A DNA stretch of 64,000 bases from an uncultured Calothrix sp. (GTDB taxonomy: Bacteria > Cyanobacteriota > Cyanobacteriia > Cyanobacteriales > Nostocaceae), in contig CALJJQ010000011.1 of assembly GCA_937973965.1 (NCBI GenBank), positions 50,751 through 114,750 of the forward strand. Direction: 5' to 3'. A program made the position numbers and the translations under genes. This document shows, one piece after another, positions 62,344-64,000 of this stretch. Numbering within the stretch: the first letter of the stretch is position 1; each line of letters begins with the position of its first letter. The notes under the pieces were generated by a model, which was not told where the DNA came from, made no database searches, and saw only the letters and a program-made list of their open reading frames with translations.

Positions 62344-63644
62344 CCTTAGTGGTGCAGAAAACTTTCCAGAGTCTCAAGTGGAGAAGACAGTGATACGGGA
62401 GAACTCAATTTGTTGCTCTATGTGCGTTCGTTTTTTGAGTGAAGCAGTAGCAGGTGGAGGACTCTTTCGAGGTAAGGTAGGTAATAGGGGAATTGGGAGG
62501 CGTTGATAACACAAACGTTGAATTTCCCGTAATCCTAATTGTAAAAAACTGAATCCCCGAAGACTATGCCAGTCAAAAATTTTGCGCCGACCTTCGTGAA
62601 CAACAACCAGAGCAACGGCAATGGCAATCAGGGTGGCAGCAGCCAGCAGCATCAATAGACAATTGAGGGCTTGAGGGTCGCGTAAGTGAGAACAAATTAG
62701 CTCAAAACCTGCCGATTTATAATCCTTAAAATGTGGTTCTATCCCCCCAAATCGCTGACCATAGACTTCAAAAGTCTGTAATGAGGGAGGCACATCTGAG
62801 AGGACAGCCCAAGGCTGACGAGCTAGGGCTAAATTAGCGGTTGCCAGATGACACTGAATGTCTTGTAAAACCGTGACTTCTCGAAAGAGATAAGCTTCTC
62901 CTTCTGGGGGTAAAAGATCAGCAACCGCAGATGTTTTACCATTGGAGCGCGTAATGTTTAAGTCAGATTTGGCACGAATTGCCCACGACCATTGATACTC
63001 CCGTAACCATCGGATCAACGCACCGTGTTCAAACCCTCGGTCTGCTAATAATGTTACCGAACATCCCGGTGGTGGCAGTCGCAACGTGGTTTCTAGCACC
63101 GGGCAGTAGTCCTCAAAACCGTCCGTGGCACTACTGTGTGATAACACTGTTTGCCCCAAAGGAATTGAGCGTCCTCCCCAAACTAAACAGACCTCAATTA
63201 GACAATACTCATCCCATAACACACTAGTATCGAGTGTCAGCGTCATCGCCATGCCCTCCCAGGAGTTCAAAAACTGCTGCAACATCGGAAAATAGAAGGT
63301 CTCGGCAGTGATTTTGGGATTATGGACAAAGTAGTTTAAACGCTCCATGTGGCTGCGGGCTGTGCAGTCCCGATGACTCAGATAGGGCAACCAGTGCTCA
63401 GACAGGCGCTTTGAGCTTGCAACATGGCGGCAACATTCTCACAAAATACTTGCAGATGTCGTTGGTCTTGGGGACAAATCCATTGACTTAGTTGAGCTTG
63501 CAGTTGACGATGAAGATGGGGGACTGACATAGGTAGTTTTTGTGTGGAAACTTGAGCATCCCATGTCTTTCCCCTCTCTGTCACCCTTGTCTCAGTGAAA
63601 TTCCCCCTATATCAAGCTTTCAGGACTTTTCTGCACCACTAAGG
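62344..63644 (-). mobile_element. IS4-type insertion sequence (1301 bp)
   Basis: Perfect 18-bp terminal inverted repeats CCTTAGTGGTGCAGAAAA at 62344-62361 and, inverted, at 63627-63644 enclose a DDE transposase on the minus strand. No target duplication is obvious. The right end abuts a group II intron RT fragment whose 5' part is missing from the other flank. Confidence 0.88.
62374..63584 (-). pseudogene. IS4-family DDE transposase, split by a -1 frame change
   Basis: The N-terminal frame (GTG at 63584, or MSVPHLHRQLQ at 63530) runs to FCENVAAMLQAQ and then stops. The main frame begins upstream of YLSHRDCTARSHMERLNYF. Shifting -1 after CAA joins them as MLQAQKRLSEHWLPYLSHRD, so one base is missing or ribosomes slip there. 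The main part keeps the catalytic triad candidates: Asp in TLDTSVLW, Asp in LLADRGFEHG, and Glu in GGIEPHFKDYKSAGFEL. Probably inactive unless frameshifting is programmed. Confidence 0.8.
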
Positions 63645-63861
63645 CCAATGAGATACTCAAACCCATCGAAAATTTCTTGCATCAAATAGGACTAAACATC
63701 AAAGCTGAAAAGACAAAACTAGTTTCCGCGACAGATGGTTTTGATTTTTTAGGCTGGCATTTCATTGTCCAGAAAAATGGAAAGTTTAAATCTACCCCAT
63801 CCGAGGATAACTTTAAAGCTTTCAAAGCTAAAGTCAAATCTATCGTTAATAACTCGAATAG
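63645..63861 (+). pseudogene. ltrA: Group II intron reverse transcriptase fragment
   Basis: The frame gives NEILKPIENFLHQIGLNIKA, KTKLVSATDGFDFLGWHFIV and EDNFKAFKAKVKSIVNNSN, the region after the YADD box (RT7 to maturase domain X) of LtrA-type proteins. The 5' part is absent, cut by the IS end, and the frame is broken at 63861 by the join to TnpB sequence. Non-functional. Confidence 0.75.
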
Positions 63862-64000
63862 TGTAGTAGTTGTGGTGCAATTGTCAAAAAATCTCTATCA
63901 ACACGAACCCATGTTTGTCGCTGTGGATGCGAGTTACATCGAGATACGAATGCAGCAATCAATATTCTGAATCTTGCAAAAGCTAGGACTGGGCAAGTCC
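63862..64000 (+). pseudogene. tnpB: TnpB C-terminal fragment at the window edge
   Basis: In a different frame from the RT fragment, the sequence reads CSSCGAIVKKSLSTRTHVCR then CGCELHRDTNAAINILNLAK, the TnpB zinc ribbon with HRD preserved. It is clearly related to the 60.1-kb fragment and begins at almost the same residue. A TAG at 63859 precedes it, so it is not joined to an upstream TnpB. It continues beyond the window. Confidence 0.78.

Noticed and set aside
1..64000. tRNA, rRNA and known riboswitches
   Set aside because: I looked for TTCGA/TTCAA T-arm patterns and known riboswitch cores and found none convincing; a tRNAscan-SE and Rfam run would settle this.

Overview
The window is a cyanobacterial chromosome segment, most likely from a filamentous, possibly heterocyst-forming (Nostocales-type) species. 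The evidence is the very frequent HIP1 octamer GCGATCGC, a Ycf37-type photosystem I assembly protein, a cyanobacterial DUF3531 protein, a DevBCA-type exporter, a DUF3352 protein, heptameric STRR arrays and a rich load of small dispersed palindromes. No tRNA, rRNA or CRISPR array was recognised. Most genes are ordinary core or accessory genes in short transcription units separated by repeat-rich, AT-rich spacers.

Layout. 0-6.4 kb: end of an AI-2E-type transporter, a histone-deacetylase-family amidohydrolase, a PhoD-like phosphatase, ycf37 and a solute-binding protein. 6.5-12.7 kb: a GC-richer block with an apparent nitric-oxide detoxification operon (qNOR norB, truncated hemoglobin glbN, RIC/YtfE di-iron repair protein ric, CopD-like membrane protein). 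A divergent Crp/Fnr (DNR-like) regulator faces it across two identical 16-bp palindromes, and a 5'-truncated HAD gene follows. 12.7-20.6 kb: L20 and L35, an MlaE-type permease, a decayed TPR-CHAT gene, a GH116 glycosidase, DUF3531 and a NUDIX gene lying between MITE-like ends. 20.8-26.9 kb: devBCA-type exporter, then a divergent arsenic locus (arsR-cupin / arsI) with two perfect operators, and a pentapeptide-repeat protein. 27.3-36.5 kb: pheS, surE, MBL hydrolase, ribF, moxR, EamA transporter, trmFO. 37-54 kb: DUF3352, NHL-type, ankyrin, GT4, UlaG-like MBL, CapK/F390-like ligase, Uma2, metallophosphoesterase lipoprotein and a Ser/Thr kinase. 54-58.5 kb: a RAYT transposase beside REP-like palindromes, then a second arsenic locus (pstS-like, acr3, arsC). 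59-64 kb: FHA protein, TnpB remnant, mrdA/PBP2, an IS4-type element, a group II intron RT fragment and a second TnpB remnant at the right edge.

The most interesting material is (i) the NO-response island with its twin operators and well-placed -10 boxes, (ii) a RAYT gene together with hairpins whose stems co-vary around a constant loop, (iii) a family of about 26-29 bp GTAGAGACG palindromes with compensatory changes, three of them 7-9 nt after stop codons, (iv) a MITE-like family in which one member brackets a NUDIX gene, and (v) heptamer arrays that always lie upstream of start codons in the same orientation. All calls come from reading the sequence and from family knowledge; no database search was run.
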